From Tritrichomonas musculus (lineage: Eukaryota > Parabasalia > Tritrichomonadida > Tritrichomonadidae): 64,000 nt of DNA. The position numbers and the translations under genes were made by a program. Below, piece after piece: positions 17,917 to 28,368 of the stretch. The stretch's first letter is position 1. The number at the start of each line of letters is the position of its first letter. The stretch covers positions 682,001-746,000 of the forward strand of contig JAPFFF010000002.1 of the NCBI GenBank assembly GCA_039105265.1. Direction: 5' to 3'. The notes beneath the pieces are model-generated. The model was given only the letters and a program-made list of their open reading frames with translations, searched no databases and had not been told where the DNA came from.

Positions 17917-20358
17917 TCAAGCTGTTTTCATAAAAGTTAATATGGTTTGCGGTAATGCTTGATTTGGATGAGTAGTTTTATGGATAAGCTTTACAAGCAT
18001 TTGATATTCCCTGTTTTTATCTTCAAGATCATTAATTCTTGATTGAAGTTCATCTACATCTCTCATTCGCATTTCAGCCTTATTTAGTACATCATTGCTG
18101 CTCTGTAAACTTTTCTGCATTTCTAGTTTTAGACTATTAATAGTAATGCTTGCTTCGGCTTCAGCTTTTTCGAGTGATTGTTTTTCAAATGTTACTGCTC
18201 TTAGTTCTTTTTCTCGTTGGGCTAATGCTTGCTTTAAATCACCATTCTCCTGTTCGAGTTCTTGCAAGTTATCACACAAATTTTGAAGCTTGAGCATATT
18301 TGATTGCTTTGTTTTCTTCAAATTTGCAATTTTTTGCTTATAAGTTTCAAATTGTTTTCTATCTTTTTCTGCAGCATCTTTTAATTGCTTTACCTGGCTT
18401 TGAAGTTTCGCATTATTTTCTTCAGATTTTTTAAGCGAATTTTCTAATTGAGATATTGAAATTAGTTTTGCTCTCATATCAGAATCACGAATTTGGGAAC
18501 TTGATGCACTCTTTTTGAGTATTTCAACTTGCTGAGTAAGATTAAGGTTGATTGCTTCTAATTCTTTTATTTGGTCACTTAACTTTTTATTTCTTGCTCT
18601 TGTAGAATTAACAGTTTTTTTCAATTGAGAATTTTCTTCATCAATATTTTTTCGATGATTTTGTTCTTCTTGATATTGTGCCGAACTTTGATCGAGTGAT
18701 TCTTTAATAGAAGACATTTCTTTTTCACAACATTCATGCTCGACTTCTAATTCATTTATTTTTGAATATAATTCGTCTTGATTTCTTACAAAAGTTGATC
18801 TTTCTTTTCGACTGTCTTCAAATCTTTTTTGATTGAGTAATAAATATCCGGAAATAATTGATTCAAATATTGGTGATACTTCGTAATTAATATCATTTTT
18901 CATTCCGTCAGCCAAGATTTGAGAAGCTCGTAATGCATCAGCTATAGCTCTTCTATTTCGAGATTCAGTTGCCACTTGAACAAGAAGGGCAGGAAATTGT
19001 GAATCAAGAACTAAAACAACCATTTTTTGTCTCCAATGAGGAATAAAATGAGAAGCCTCATATAAAAATAAGAAATAAACAACCGATAAAAAAGAATTAT
19101 TCAATTCAATTTGACGTTGAAAATCGAGAAAAAGAGATTGTTCATTCTCTTGTAGAATGTTAATTACATATGTTATTGATTCTCTTGCACGAACCATGAA
19201 ACGTAGTAAAAGAACAGCTGCTTCTCTTCGATCACTTTGCGCAAATTTTCTCATCGCTAATACAAGTTTAAGGGCTTTTGTAAATGGCTCTATAACATCT
19301 TCCGAAAAAACAAAATCGTTCGAATCATTAAATAATGTATATAGGAATGTGCAACCAGCTATTGCGACAAAACCATCTTCAGCATCAAGGATGGAATTCA
19401 TTAATGCAAATAAACAATTCATCGATTGCATAACATCAACAATCATCAAGTGTTGCGACGAAAGATCAATTAATAAGTTGTAAATAACAAAAGAGCGATT
19501 ATCACCTTTCATTGCAATTTGAAGAAGAGTCCAAATGTTTTCTGCGTTTAATGGAGAACTTTCGTTGAGTTCAAATATGATCCAACTAATGAGATAAATT
19601 GCTGGAGGAAAATTTTCAAGTGCAGTAATGGCATTAACAGATGCCTTGACAGATGTATTTGGCGTGATTGATGATGGAAATAAAAGAACAAGAAGAGCAA
19701 GCGATGATACAACAACAGCAGGATCTTCAGCAGATAATAAAGAAGCAAGCGTAGTTCGTAACTTTCCAAAACTTGGACATGATTTTATGTATGATGAAAC
19801 AACTGGAGAGTTCTTGACTAGGGAGGCAATGCATGCTATTGCCCATTTAGACACATCTGATAATTTAAATAGGTCTAGCGCAACAGTGTATACATATGAA
19901 ATTGATTCAGTTGATGTAATCAACATATCTGATTCCGATGCAAGAATTGTAATGAATTTGAGAAATGGCAAATAGTTAGTAGGATCAACTTTTCTGCTCT
20001 TTGCATCTTCTGCAGACCTTCTGAAAAAATTGGTTAAGACTGAATCACTACATATGTTGGAAGATATTATTCTCGAAACGTCTGGCGACAAATAGGCAAT
20101 CTGTGTTAAAAATTGAATTATATTTAAAACTTTTTTTGTAGTTTTCCCTTCAGAATGCGAAGGAACTGGGACACGTGTTACTGATAACATAAGACACTGG
20201 ACAAATGTTGGAAAAGATGGATCGTATGTTAAATTTGATAAAAAGACAGAATCTATTTGAACTGAAGTAATAAACTGATCGATAATAGCATCGTACTCTT
20301 GATAATTTGATTTATTTGAAATGAGTGATTGACAAATGTACCTTAAATCAATACTCAT
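17917..20358 (-). CDS. Helical-repeat head plus coiled-coil protein, CIP2A-like architecture
   Basis: An 813-aa protein. Residues ~1-510 are alpha-helical repeats of armadillo style (LNIIQFLTQIAYLSPDVS, ALLVQVATESRNRRAIADAL). Residues ~510-790 are a long heptad-patterned coiled coil with many Glu/Lys/Gln. The closing segment is REYQMLVKLIHKTT, then PQTILTF. This order and length (CIP2A is ~905 aa), a repeat motif just before the coiled coil, and an ending of the type M-x2-IH match CIP2A, a dimeric PP2A-binding scaffold. Uso1/p115-type tethers share the same general layout, so the family call is tentative. No membrane segment is present. A coiled-coil dimer acting as a scaffold or tether is the safest role. 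It faces a gene-free spacer upstream; the next minus-strand gene starts 1.4 kb away. Confidence 0.6.
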   Translation of the reverse strand: MSIDLRYICQSLISNKSNYQEYDAIIDQFITSVQIDSVFLSNLTYDPSFPTFVQCLMLSVTRVPVPSHSEGKTTKKVLNIIQFLTQIAYLSPDVSRIISSNICSDSVLTNFFRRSAEDAKSRKVDPTNYLPFLKFITILASESDMLITSTESISYVYTVALDLFKLSDVSKWAIACIASLVKNSPVVSSYIKSCPSFGKLRTTLASLLSAEDPAVVVSSLALLVLLFPSSITPNTSVKASVNAITALENFPPAIYLISWIIFELNESSPLNAENIWTLLQIAMKGDNRSFVIYNLLIDLSSQHLMIVDVMQSMNCLFALMNSILDAEDGFVAIAGCTFLYTLFNDSNDFVFSEDVIEPFTKALKLVLAMRKFAQSDRREAAVLLLRFMVRARESITYVINILQENEQSLFLDFQRQIELNNSFLSVVYFLFLYEASHFIPHWRQKMVVLVLDSQFPALLVQVATESRNRRAIADALRASQILADGMKNDINYEVSPIFESIISGYLLLNQKRFEDSRKERSTFVRNQDELYSKINELEVEHECCEKEMSSIKESLDQSSAQYQEEQNHRKNIDEENSQLKKTVNSTRARNKKLSDQIKELEAINLNLTQQVEILKKSASSSQIRDSDMRAKLISISQLENSLKKSEENNAKLQSQVKQLKDAAEKDRKQFETYKQKIANLKKTKQSNMLKLQNLCDNLQELEQENGDLKQALAQREKELRAVTFEKQSLEKAEAEASITINSLKLEMQKSLQSSNDVLNKAEMRMRDVDELQSRINDLEDKNREYQMLVKLIHKTTHPNQALPQTILTFMKTA

Positions 20359-20740
20359 TTAATAAAATTTTCAAAGAAAATCCCATACGTTAATTAATAA
20401 AATTGAACAAATATTAGAACAATTTTATCAACATTTATTGTTGATGATTTTTCCTTTCATTTCATGACTTTATTTACCAAAAGCCACTACTAGTAATTGC
20501 TTTCAAGTATTTAAATAGCTTTAAGCCTTAATATCAATGAATTCTGATATCCAAATTAATCTGTATTTTATTTCAATCAAATTAGCAAAATTGAAACAAA
20601 AATTATATTCTGAAACAACTGATTTTTATTTTTAGTTGATTTAAGTGTGCGCATTTCTTTTCAATAGTAAAATAAATATTCAATTATCATCAATCACCAT
20701 CTAAATCATCTCCTTCTCTATCTTTATCTCATTTTCAATA

Positions 20741-20783
<43 letters not shown>

Positions 20784-20903
20784 TCTATCTATTTTTTTTT
20801 TTTTTGATAAAAACATTTTATTAATAAAAAAAGCTATAAAATACTATTTTACTGCAAATCAAAAGAACTTCCAAAATATGAGCTTTAGATTAAAATTTAT
20901 ATG

Positions 20904-20935
<32 letters not shown>

Positions 20936-21091
20936 CATTGGTATCGTATTTAACTTTTCGAGCTAATTGGTATAATTCATCTGAGAGATAATCATTTTTA
21001 TTTTAAAATAATGACATAGGGGAAAACAGAAATGAATTCAAAAACATGTGACTGATATAATATGTCAAATGATTAGGAAGCATTAATCTAA
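20359..21091. other. Spacer with two (AT)n microsatellites
   Basis: There is no gene. Pure AT dinucleotide runs lie at about 20744-20779 and 20904-20931, with a T run at ~20792-20805 between them. The first 350 bases are the upstream region of the CIP2A-like gene. Confidence 0.75.
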
Positions 21092-21724
21092 CTAGTCTTG
21101 ATTTTTCTTTTTACTATTTTTCACTTTTAATTCAACGTTCAAAGTATTACATATATGGGTTGTATCAATCACAGTACGTATCATCTTTTTATCTGTTTTA
21201 TCTAATTCAACAGGATCATTTAAAGTTAAATTTGTTGTAATAAAATCGTCAAGATCTTTTGAGATCTTTGCTAATTTACTATTTATTTGTGATATCATAA
21301 AATCTCTTTCATCCTTTAAATCTAAAACTCTGGTATTCAATTCTAAGATTTGGCGTTGAATCTCAAAAATCTGGTATTCCCTAGTTTTCTTAACAAAACC
21401 CAAAATTGGACTTTCCAATTTGCGTACATTTTTGTCTTTTTTATCTTCTTTTTTAGAATATTTATTATATGTGTCACAAATTAGCTGAATAGCGTTAGTT
21501 TTTGCCGTATTGATTTTACTAGCAGTAATGTTGTTCGACACTTCAAGAAGCATGTGTTCAATACAAGTAATATCCTCTATACAATCATCCCTAAAATACA
21601 TTTCAATTCGATTACTAATTGACTTTCTTCTTGATTCTTCTAGAGATTCACATAAAGAGATAAACAAATTTCTAAGAACATCTTTAAAATCACTAATTTT
21701 AAAAAGTTGGTTTTGGAATGACAT
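21092..21724 (-). CDS. Lineage-specific coiled-coil protein, 210 aa
   Basis: An uninterrupted frame of balanced composition with helical, heptad-like stretches. Residues ~110-160 (KKTREYQIFEIQRQILELNT and onward) form a likely coiled coil, and the C-terminus is Lys-rich (KVKNSKKKNQD). No known domain was recognised and the function is unknown. The start codon is preceded by CAAATCGCCACACTA within ~20 nt (21730-21744), a 15-mer that recurs at 29263-29277. It may contain the promoter or initiator for this gene. The codon use and Asp/Glu/Lys balance support it being real. Confidence 0.65.
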   Translation of the reverse strand: MSFQNQLFKISDFKDVLRNLFISLCESLEESRRKSISNRIEMYFRDDCIEDITCIEHMLLEVSNNITASKINTAKTNAIQLICDTYNKYSKKEDKKDKNVRKLESPILGFVKKTREYQIFEIQRQILELNTRVLDLKDERDFMISQINSKLAKISKDLDDFITTNLTLNDPVELDKTDKKMIRTVIDTTHICNTLNVELKVKNSKKKNQD

Positions 21725-21927
21725 TGATATAGTGTGGCGATTTGTATGAGGTCATTCAAACATTTTTGTGATGATATTTGGTTTATAAACAAATCGATAT
21801 ATATTAAATTCTTGACCTGCTATGCAAAAAAATTATATAATATAATTTTAAATATTTGGTATATGTTATTAAACAAAAATATAAAAATCATTATTCTCTG
21901 ATTTATGCGATTTTTGTCGAATTAAAT

Positions 21928-23477
21928 ATAGGTGGACTCGAACTTGATCTCCTAAAAAGTCGTAAATAGGACTTAAAGTCTAAAAAGTTTATCTCAAAAA
22001 ATCATTAATTTGATTTAAAGTCTAAAAAGTTTATCTCAAAAAATCATTAAATTGAATTAAAGTCTAAAATATTTCATCTAATTCGTCATTAAAATATTCT
22101 ATTCCCTCAAAAGTTTATCTCAAAAAGTCGCTCAATTTATAACTAACTAGAAAAACATTTATACCAAAAAATCAAATTATTATGGCTATGTCTCGAACTT
22201 TTTTGATCAAAAAATCTTTAAAATAACCTTTTAAGTGGTACTTATTATTACAATTAATCGTAATAGATATATTAAAAAAACTTCAAAATATGCAATTGAA
22301 TTTCTTTCTTTTAATATTATTGTTCATTCAATCTAAAATACATGTATATCATATTTATTATTTAGAAATGGAATTGATTCATAGTAATGTTGAATAATAT
22401 AATTATTATATTTTTGTAGAAGAATTATATTTTATTTTTAATACGTAAATTCCATAGAATAATCTTATGTTAAAGCATATATTCTATAGATGGTATGAAT
22501 TTCTTTATTTCTTTATGATCTTCTATAGACAAAAAGCTTCGTTTGCTTACCGTAAAAGTGCCAAAAAGATTGATTTCAAAATTATTAATCAATTAATATC
22601 TTGATAAAAAAATATTTTTGTTTAAAATAATAGATTAATTAATTTAAAATAACTATTTTAGATATTATATTTATTTATCAAATTTAATTTTTATTTACAA
22701 AAGATTAGAATTAGAAAATGTAAAATGAATATTCATTTCGCATTGATAGCTCATCTTTTTTTAGAGCAATGAAAAGTTTATTTTATAATAGTGCATCATA
22801 TTTACATTATAAAAAACTTGAAATTTTTAGATCAATCTTTTTGAAAATAAAAAAAGTATGCGAAGCTATTTTTATTCATAAATTATATATGATTTTTAAT
22901 AAGAAAAGTTTAAAAATAAGTATAGAAACTATTACAATTTTAAAGAAAATTGGGAATCTATAATACATATTAATTCATGATTGGCCTTTTAATGTAAAAT
23001 GGAAATTAATTTTCCAAAAAAGATATTTTGGGAGATATAACCTACTTTATCCTAGAAAAAGGATCTCTTTTCTACAAGAAAAAAAATATATTTCAAAAAA
23101 AAGACTTTTTGATTTTTTAAAAAAGAGTATTTGTAATAATTTCAAAGATTTTTTGATCAAAAAAGTTCGAGACATAGCCATAATAATTTGATTTTTTTGT
23201 ATAAATGTTTTTCTAGTTAGTTATAAATTGAGCGACTTTTTGAGATAAACTTTTGAGGGAATAGAATATTTTAATGACGAATTAGATGAAATATTTTAGA
23301 CTTTAATTCAATTTAATGATTTTTTGAGATAAACTTTTTAGACTTAAAATTAAATTAAAGATTTTTTGAGATAAACTTTTTAGACTTTAAATCAAATTAA
23401 TGATTTTTTGAGATAAACTTTTTAGACTTTAAGTCCTATTTACGACTTTTTAGGAGATCAAGTTCGAGTCCACCTAT
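21928..23477. mobile_element. Foldback element with ~300-bp inverted arms built of ~40-bp repeats
   Basis: The left arm (21928-22222) starts ATAGGTGGACTCGAACTTGA. The right arm (23142-23477) is its inverted copy, ending with the complement of the same sequence. The arms contain tandem units of about 40 bp (AAAGTCTAAAAAGTTTATCT and so on); the right arm has one more unit than the left, explaining its extra ~40 bp. The inner limit is GATTTTTTGATCAAAAAAGT on both sides. The ~920-bp interior has no convincing gene. Flanking AATTAAAT and AATTTAAT may be an imperfect 8-bp duplication. The structure matches the foldback (FB) class, often MULE-related. Confidence 0.8.
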
Positions 23478-24380
23478 AATTTAATGATCTATTTTTATGG
23501 GGAAATTTAGAGTTTTAAGAAAGGCAATATATTTAAAATTATATAAAAATATATATATGCATATGTATAATGCTTTTATTTGGTCTATCTATCTTATTTA
23601 ATTAAAAATATATATTCAAAAAAAGTCTGGTTTCATTATTTAAAACATGCTTTATCAAAATAAAACCTCATGGGAAATATTAATATAGCATTCATTTTTA
23701 ATAATTCGCATTCATTCTTTCAAAATAGGCAAAACAAATAAAAATCATAGTTTGGGTATTGAAAAATATTCAGAGCGACGTTCAATTTTTAAAACTTTTT
23801 CATTTTAAAAATTATATGAGTTCATTGAAATCATATTTGATGATTTATTTGGTCGCTTATATTTTTGTAAAAATGCAAGAAATAACATTGTGGCATCCCA
23901 ATATGATTAAAACAACAATATACAAAATCAATATAATAATATTTTCATCGAAATCAGATTGATTATGGAAGATAAAATCCATGTTTCTAAAGTATATCAA
24001 TGCCAATTATGCGGAAGCTATTTATTATCAAAGAAAGGAGCAAAAAATCATAAATGTTTTTTTCATAAATAACCCAAATTGAATAATATTGAATAAGGTA
24101 GCTAGATTTTTATATCAAAAATGTAAGATCATTAAATTTTTCATTATTTAGGAGATTTTGGCTATGATTCCTTCCTGAAAAGTTTTTAATACATTTATTG
24201 ATGCATAAAAAATAATATTATCCGGTAATAAAATGATTTATTTCAAAGATCTAAATTATATTATTTGAAATTTCAATCAAATATTGAATTATACAAGATT
24301 TCAATGAAATGATTAAGGATACTACATGATAAATTCATATTTCTTGTATAAAATATTATCTTTATTTCTAAAAAAATTCA
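23478..24380. other. Spacer between foldback element and MULE
   Basis: AT-rich. It holds a 67-codon frame (23759-23962) of no known family and the small zinc-finger-like frame listed separately. Nothing else was recognised. Confidence 0.5.
23965..24072 (+). CDS. Possible 35-aa zinc-finger peptide or fragment
   Basis: The frame begins MEDKIHVSKVYQCQLCGSYL and continues to a His-rich end. Cys13 and Cys16 are followed by His29 and His34, the spacing of a C2H2-like finger (C-x2-C-x12-H-x4-H). It is too short for a typical protein. It may be a remnant of a transposase or transcription-factor zinc finger, since the preceding frame (to 23962) is in a different phase. Confidence that it is expressed is low. 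Confidence 0.25.
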   Translation: MEDKIHVSKVYQCQLCGSYLLSKKGAKNHKCFFHK

Positions 24381-24583
24381 AATATTATAGGCGAAGTGAC
24401 AAACTATAGAAAAAGTTACACCATTTTTTTCTGAGGAAAATTCGTTATTCTGACTTTTTGAGTTAATTGAGAAGGCATACAAAAAGTTCTAAAATTTTCT
24501 TGTAAAGTTTTGAAAAAGTTCACTAAGATAAAACCATGAAAAAGCGCCATTTTTATAGAACTAAACCAATCAAAGAAACCGAG

Positions 24584-24823
24584 ATGACGACATTGCCGCC
24601 CATAGCAAGACCACGATCAGCAATGCTTAGCAGCTAGCTGGTTGTAACTGCGGCGAGTCGTCATCCGGACAAAGATATCGCGATTTCATCCGGAAGATCT
24701 GGAATGACGACATTGCCGCCCATAGCAAGACCACGATCAGCAATGCTTAGCAGCTAGCTGGTTGTAACTGCGGCGAGTCGTCATCCGGACAAAGATATCA
24801 CGATTTCATCCGGAAGATCTGGA
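24584..24823. repeat. Subterminal 120-bp tandem array, left outer copy (2 units)
   Basis: Exact 120-bp period beginning ATGACGACATTGCCGCCCAT, with a third partial unit at 24824 that runs into GGACGACCACGGTGGCAAT. The unit is GC-rich (CGGCGAGTCGTCATCCGGAC) in AT-rich DNA and contains a short inverted repeat between GATGACG/CGTCATC ends. Confidence 0.95.
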
Positions 24824-25056
24824 ATTGACGACATTGCCGCCCATAGGACGACCACGGTGGCAATAAAAAGATGAAAATAAAACAAACAAAAAACAAACAA
24901 AATTGATTATTTAATATTATTATTACGATTTTTTAATTTTTTTATTTTGATAAAGCTTATTTAAAATATTCTGAGTCTTCTCAGAAATTTGTTAAATTTT
25001 TTTTTTTTTAATAAATATATATAACTTTTTGAAAGAATTATGGTCTTTTTATATTT

Positions 25057-25188
25057 ATGGAAGAAGACCAAAATCTTTATTATTCAGCGAAATATCTATC
25101 TCATACGCAAAGACCTAATTCTTTAAAAGATAAAGTTCTAAAATTTTCTTGTAAAGTTTTGAAAAAGTTCACTAAGATAAAACCATGA
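25057..25188 (+). pseudogene. Duplicated 5' fragment of the MULE transposase gene
   Basis: The ATG and first 26 codons (MEEDQNLYYSAKYLSHTQRP and six more) are identical to the transposase start at 28138. The frame then runs into terminal-repeat sequence and stops after 43 aa. The junction is at AAAG (25132-25135), shared by the gene and the terminal repeat. It lies on the opposite strand to the intact gene. It is a by-product of the end duplication, though the short peptide could in principle be made. Confidence 0.85.
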
Positions 25189-25232
25189 AAAAGCGCCATT
25201 TTTATAGAACTAAACCAATCAAAGAAACCGAG

Positions 25233-25592
25233 ATGACGACATTGCCGCCCATAGCAAGACCACGATCAGCAATGCTTAGCAGCTAGCTGGTTGTAACTGC
25301 GGCGAGTCGTCATCCGGACAAAGATATCGCGATTTCATCCGGAAGATCTGGAATGACGACATTGCCGCCCATAGCAAGACCACGATCAGCAATGCTTAGC
25401 AGCTAGCTGGTTGTAACTGCGGCGAGTCGTCATCCGGACAAAGATATCGCGATTTCATCCGGAAGATCTGGAATGACGACATTGCCGCCCATAGCAAGAC
25501 CACGATCAGCAATGCTTAGCAGCTAGCTGGTTGTAACTGCGGCGAGTCGTCATCCGGACAAAGATATCGCGATTTCATCCGGAAGATCTGGA
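25233..25592. repeat. Subterminal 120-bp tandem array, left inner copy (3 units)
   Basis: The same unit as at 24584, three exact-period copies. It is followed by the partial unit and the AT-rich inner terminal repeat, which has expanded (TTTTTA)n tracts at about 25695-25750. Confidence 0.95.
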
Positions 25593-25795
25593 ATTGACGA
25601 CATTGCCGCCCATAGGACGACCACGGTGGCAATAAAAAGATGAAAATAAAACAAACAAAAAACAAACAAAATTGATTATTTAATATTATTGTGATTTTTT
25701 ATTTTTTATTTTTATTTTTATTTTTTATTTTTATTTTTATTTTTTTTTTTTTGATAAAGCTTATTTAAAATATTCTGAGTCTTCTCAGAAATTTG

Positions 25796-28138
25796 TTAAG
25801 AGAAAAATCTGTTACCACCTGCAGCTAAATCTGCATTTTTCCAACTTGCTATTTTGAATTTAGATAAAAAATATATGACACCTGAATTATCGCATCTAGT
25901 TTCAAAAACATAGCGGACAAAATTAGAAAAACATATTTTTTCGATATCATGATATGATAATTGAGGATACATTCCTTTAATTTCAGCCTTCGTTTCATAG
26001 TATTTTTTCTTAATTAATTCGATGTCAGCATTACAGTCTTTTATCATTGAATCAAAATTGTCATCTTCGTCGTATAAATTTTCAAGTTTTAATTTTTCTT
26101 TCTTTTGACTTGTGTTACTTTCTTCTTTCTTTTTTCTGAAAACCAATTTTTCATCAAGTGCTCGAAAATCAAAATGATTTCCAGAATATTTGGCATCATT
26201 TGGATTAATATTTGGGAATTTTGGTAAAACATATGTAAAACAATTAAGAAACTCATTAATAAAAGAGCCTAATATATTCAATGATTCCTTATCAAACTTT
26301 CTATTCTTTTCAACTTCGTATATTGATATTATTCTATCTATATTTTTTCTATTTGATTTAAAAAGATTTTTTTCAAATTTATAATTGGGGAACTTTTTGA
26401 GAGATTGAACAAATAAATATTGAATATCAATTTCATTGCTATTTTTAACAATATTAAATATTTCTGATTTGCAAAAATTATTTAATATTGTATGTATGCA
26501 AGGAAGTTTCACTCCATAAATTGATTCAACAAAATCATCTTCACCACAATCACAATTTTCTTTTGAACATTTTAAATAATTATCTGGTCTCTTGCTAAGA
26601 ATTTGTATAACTTTTTGAATCATTTTTTGATGTTTATTTTGAAAAGAATTTCCACAAATATCTGAGTAATTATTTATATAATTTAATAAATAATTTACAA
26701 TTGTTGTGAAACCAGTTTTAAATGAATGAGTTCCGGAATCTGGCAATTTTTGATTGATATTTCCGTGGAAACCTTCCGAATGATTTGAACAACGAGCTAC
26801 ATGGTGGTCAGAACGAATCCATATTGCCCAATTAGCAATATAATAATCACTTTTTTTAATTTCTTCTTTATTTGGCATTCTTTCCACTTCATCTATATCT
26901 TTTAACATAATTTCAAAATCTTTTAATTTTTGTTTTTTTTCATTATCTTGATCGGTATCGTCAAATAAAGGTGAATTTGGATCTTTTTTATATTCGTCCA
27001 TTTCAACTAAAATAAATTCTTTTTCTTGTTTATATATTAAATATGTTTTGCATCTCAATAACCTTGCAACCCATATGCCTAATGATGATTTAGGTCCAAA
27101 TATTTGTATAATATGACGATGACAAAAATATTGAATATTTGAATGTAATTTACAGAACTTTTTGATAGGAGAACCTAAATCTGATAAAACAACTTTATTT
27201 TCAAAAACATTTTTATTTAAACAAAACTTATTTAATCCATCAAATAATAAATTATATAAAAAACGGTTCTCTTTAGGGCCAATTGATAATGCGAAAGGAA
27301 AACTTGAATTGAAATAAATTGAATGGTATATACAAAATTTGTAAGGCTTAAGCGCATAAAAAGAAGCATCAATTTGCAAATAATGCATATAATTTATAAC
27401 TTCTAAAGCCCAAGGCATAATCCATATTATATTTTTAATAAAAGCAAAATCATTATTAAATTTAAATGCAAATCCATCGTCCTGAACTTTTTGAGTACTT
27501 ATCTCAATATAAACAAAACCAGGTAAATGCAATAAAATTTTATAAAAATCATCATAACCTTGAAAACTAACGGCTCTTCTACGCAAGGTTCTTTTATCTA
27601 AAAAGTTTTGAAAAGCAAATTTTATAAATATTGGAAAATTAGAATTTTTTCGAGCTACGTAATTACAAAAAGTATAAAGCATTGAATTTTTATGTTTACA
27701 TTGTTTATTCCAAAAATCTTGAGTCAAAAAAGGACACTCTTTATTTTTCAAAGTATATGGCGACGTCATGATACATTCTTCAAAATCAATAGTAACAACT
27801 TTCATAGTTTGGTTTTCAAGGAGTTGATCTCTAGCGAGAACTTTAATGGTTTCCAAATCGTTTTTGACAGTTATGCTAAATATTTGAATTTCAGTATTTA
27901 TCTTTGATTTATTACAGCAACTAAACGAAAAAATGTCATTATAAACTCTTTTGTTGTTGCATATAAATTCTTTGGTTAAGCTATCGAGGAAAAGGATTAG
28001 CGAAATGATATTGAAATTCTGAGAATGCAAAGGAACAATTTCAATGAATGTTCTTAATCCTTTATCTTTTAAAGAATTAGGTCTTTGCGTATGAGATAGA
28101 TATTTCGCTGAATAATAAAGATTTTGGTCTTCTTCCAT
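25796..28138 (-). CDS. MULE transposase, 780 aa
   Basis: A DDE-type Mutator-like transposase that cuts and pastes the surrounding element. Catalytic candidates are Asp257 (in YLQIDASF), Asp320 (in VVLSDLGSPI) and Glu455 (in CSNHSEGFHG). The FCHRH motif at ~338-342 after the second Asp is the C2H signature seen in MULE and hAT insertion regions. A Cys/His cluster at ~545-575 (CSKENCDCG and then CIH) resembles the SWIM-type zinc finger that follows MULE cores. The C-terminal third is Lys/Glu-rich. The frame is unbroken and of full family length (typically 600-900 aa). The start lies ~900 bp from the right end. The stop codon falls inside the inner edge of the left terminal repeat, so gene end and repeat overlap by a few bases. 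Confidence 0.9.
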   Translation of the reverse strand: MEEDQNLYYSAKYLSHTQRPNSLKDKGLRTFIEIVPLHSQNFNIISLILFLDSLTKEFICNNKRVYNDIFSFSCCNKSKINTEIQIFSITVKNDLETIKVLARDQLLENQTMKVVTIDFEECIMTSPYTLKNKECPFLTQDFWNKQCKHKNSMLYTFCNYVARKNSNFPIFIKFAFQNFLDKRTLRRRAVSFQGYDDFYKILLHLPGFVYIEISTQKVQDDGFAFKFNNDFAFIKNIIWIMPWALEVINYMHYLQIDASFYALKPYKFCIYHSIYFNSSFPFALSIGPKENRFLYNLLFDGLNKFCLNKNVFENKVVLSDLGSPIKKFCKLHSNIQYFCHRHIIQIFGPKSSLGIWVARLLRCKTYLIYKQEKEFILVEMDEYKKDPNSPLFDDTDQDNEKKQKLKDFEIMLKDIDEVERMPNKEEIKKSDYYIANWAIWIRSDHHVARCSNHSEGFHGNINQKLPDSGTHSFKTGFTTIVNYLLNYINNYSDICGNSFQNKHQKMIQKVIQILSKRPDNYLKCSKENCDCGEDDFVESIYGVKLPCIHTILNNFCKSEIFNIVKNSNEIDIQYLFVQSLKKFPNYKFEKNLFKSNRKNIDRIISIYEVEKNRKFDKESLNILGSFINEFLNCFTYVLPKFPNINPNDAKYSGNHFDFRALDEKLVFRKKKEESNTSQKKEKLKLENLYDEDDNFDSMIKDCNADIELIKKKYYETKAEIKGMYPQLSYHDIEKICFSNFVRYVFETRCDNSGVIYFLSKFKIASWKNADLAAGGNRFFS

Positions 28139-28368
28139 AAATATAAAAAGACCATAATTCTTTCAAAAAGTTATATATATTTATAAAAAAAAAAATTTAA
28201 CAAATTTCTGAGAAGACTCAGAATATTTTAAATAAGCTTTATCAAAATAAAAAAATTAAAAAATCGTAATAATAATATTAAATAATCAATTTTGTTTGTT
28301 TTTTGTTTGTTTTATTTTCATCTTTTTATTGCCACCGTGGTCGTCCTATGGGCGGCAATGTCGTCAAT

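Noticed and set aside
19157-19975. Plus-strand frames (108 and 115 codons) within the CIP2A-like gene
   Set aside because: Antisense shadows. The minus-strand frame is continuous for 813 codons with coherent domains.
20744-20931. Regular repeats considered as a CRISPR-like or RNA structure
   Set aside because: They are simple AT microsatellites, and no spacer-repeat organisation is present anywhere in the window.
21928-21960. GTGGACTCGAACTTGATCTCC looked like the 3' half of a tRNA in reverse
   Set aside because: It is the terminus of the foldback element, repeated inverted at the other end, and no cloverleaf can be drawn around it.
22769-22963. 64-codon frame inside the foldback element
   Set aside because: AT-rich composition and no domain. 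It is probably chance.
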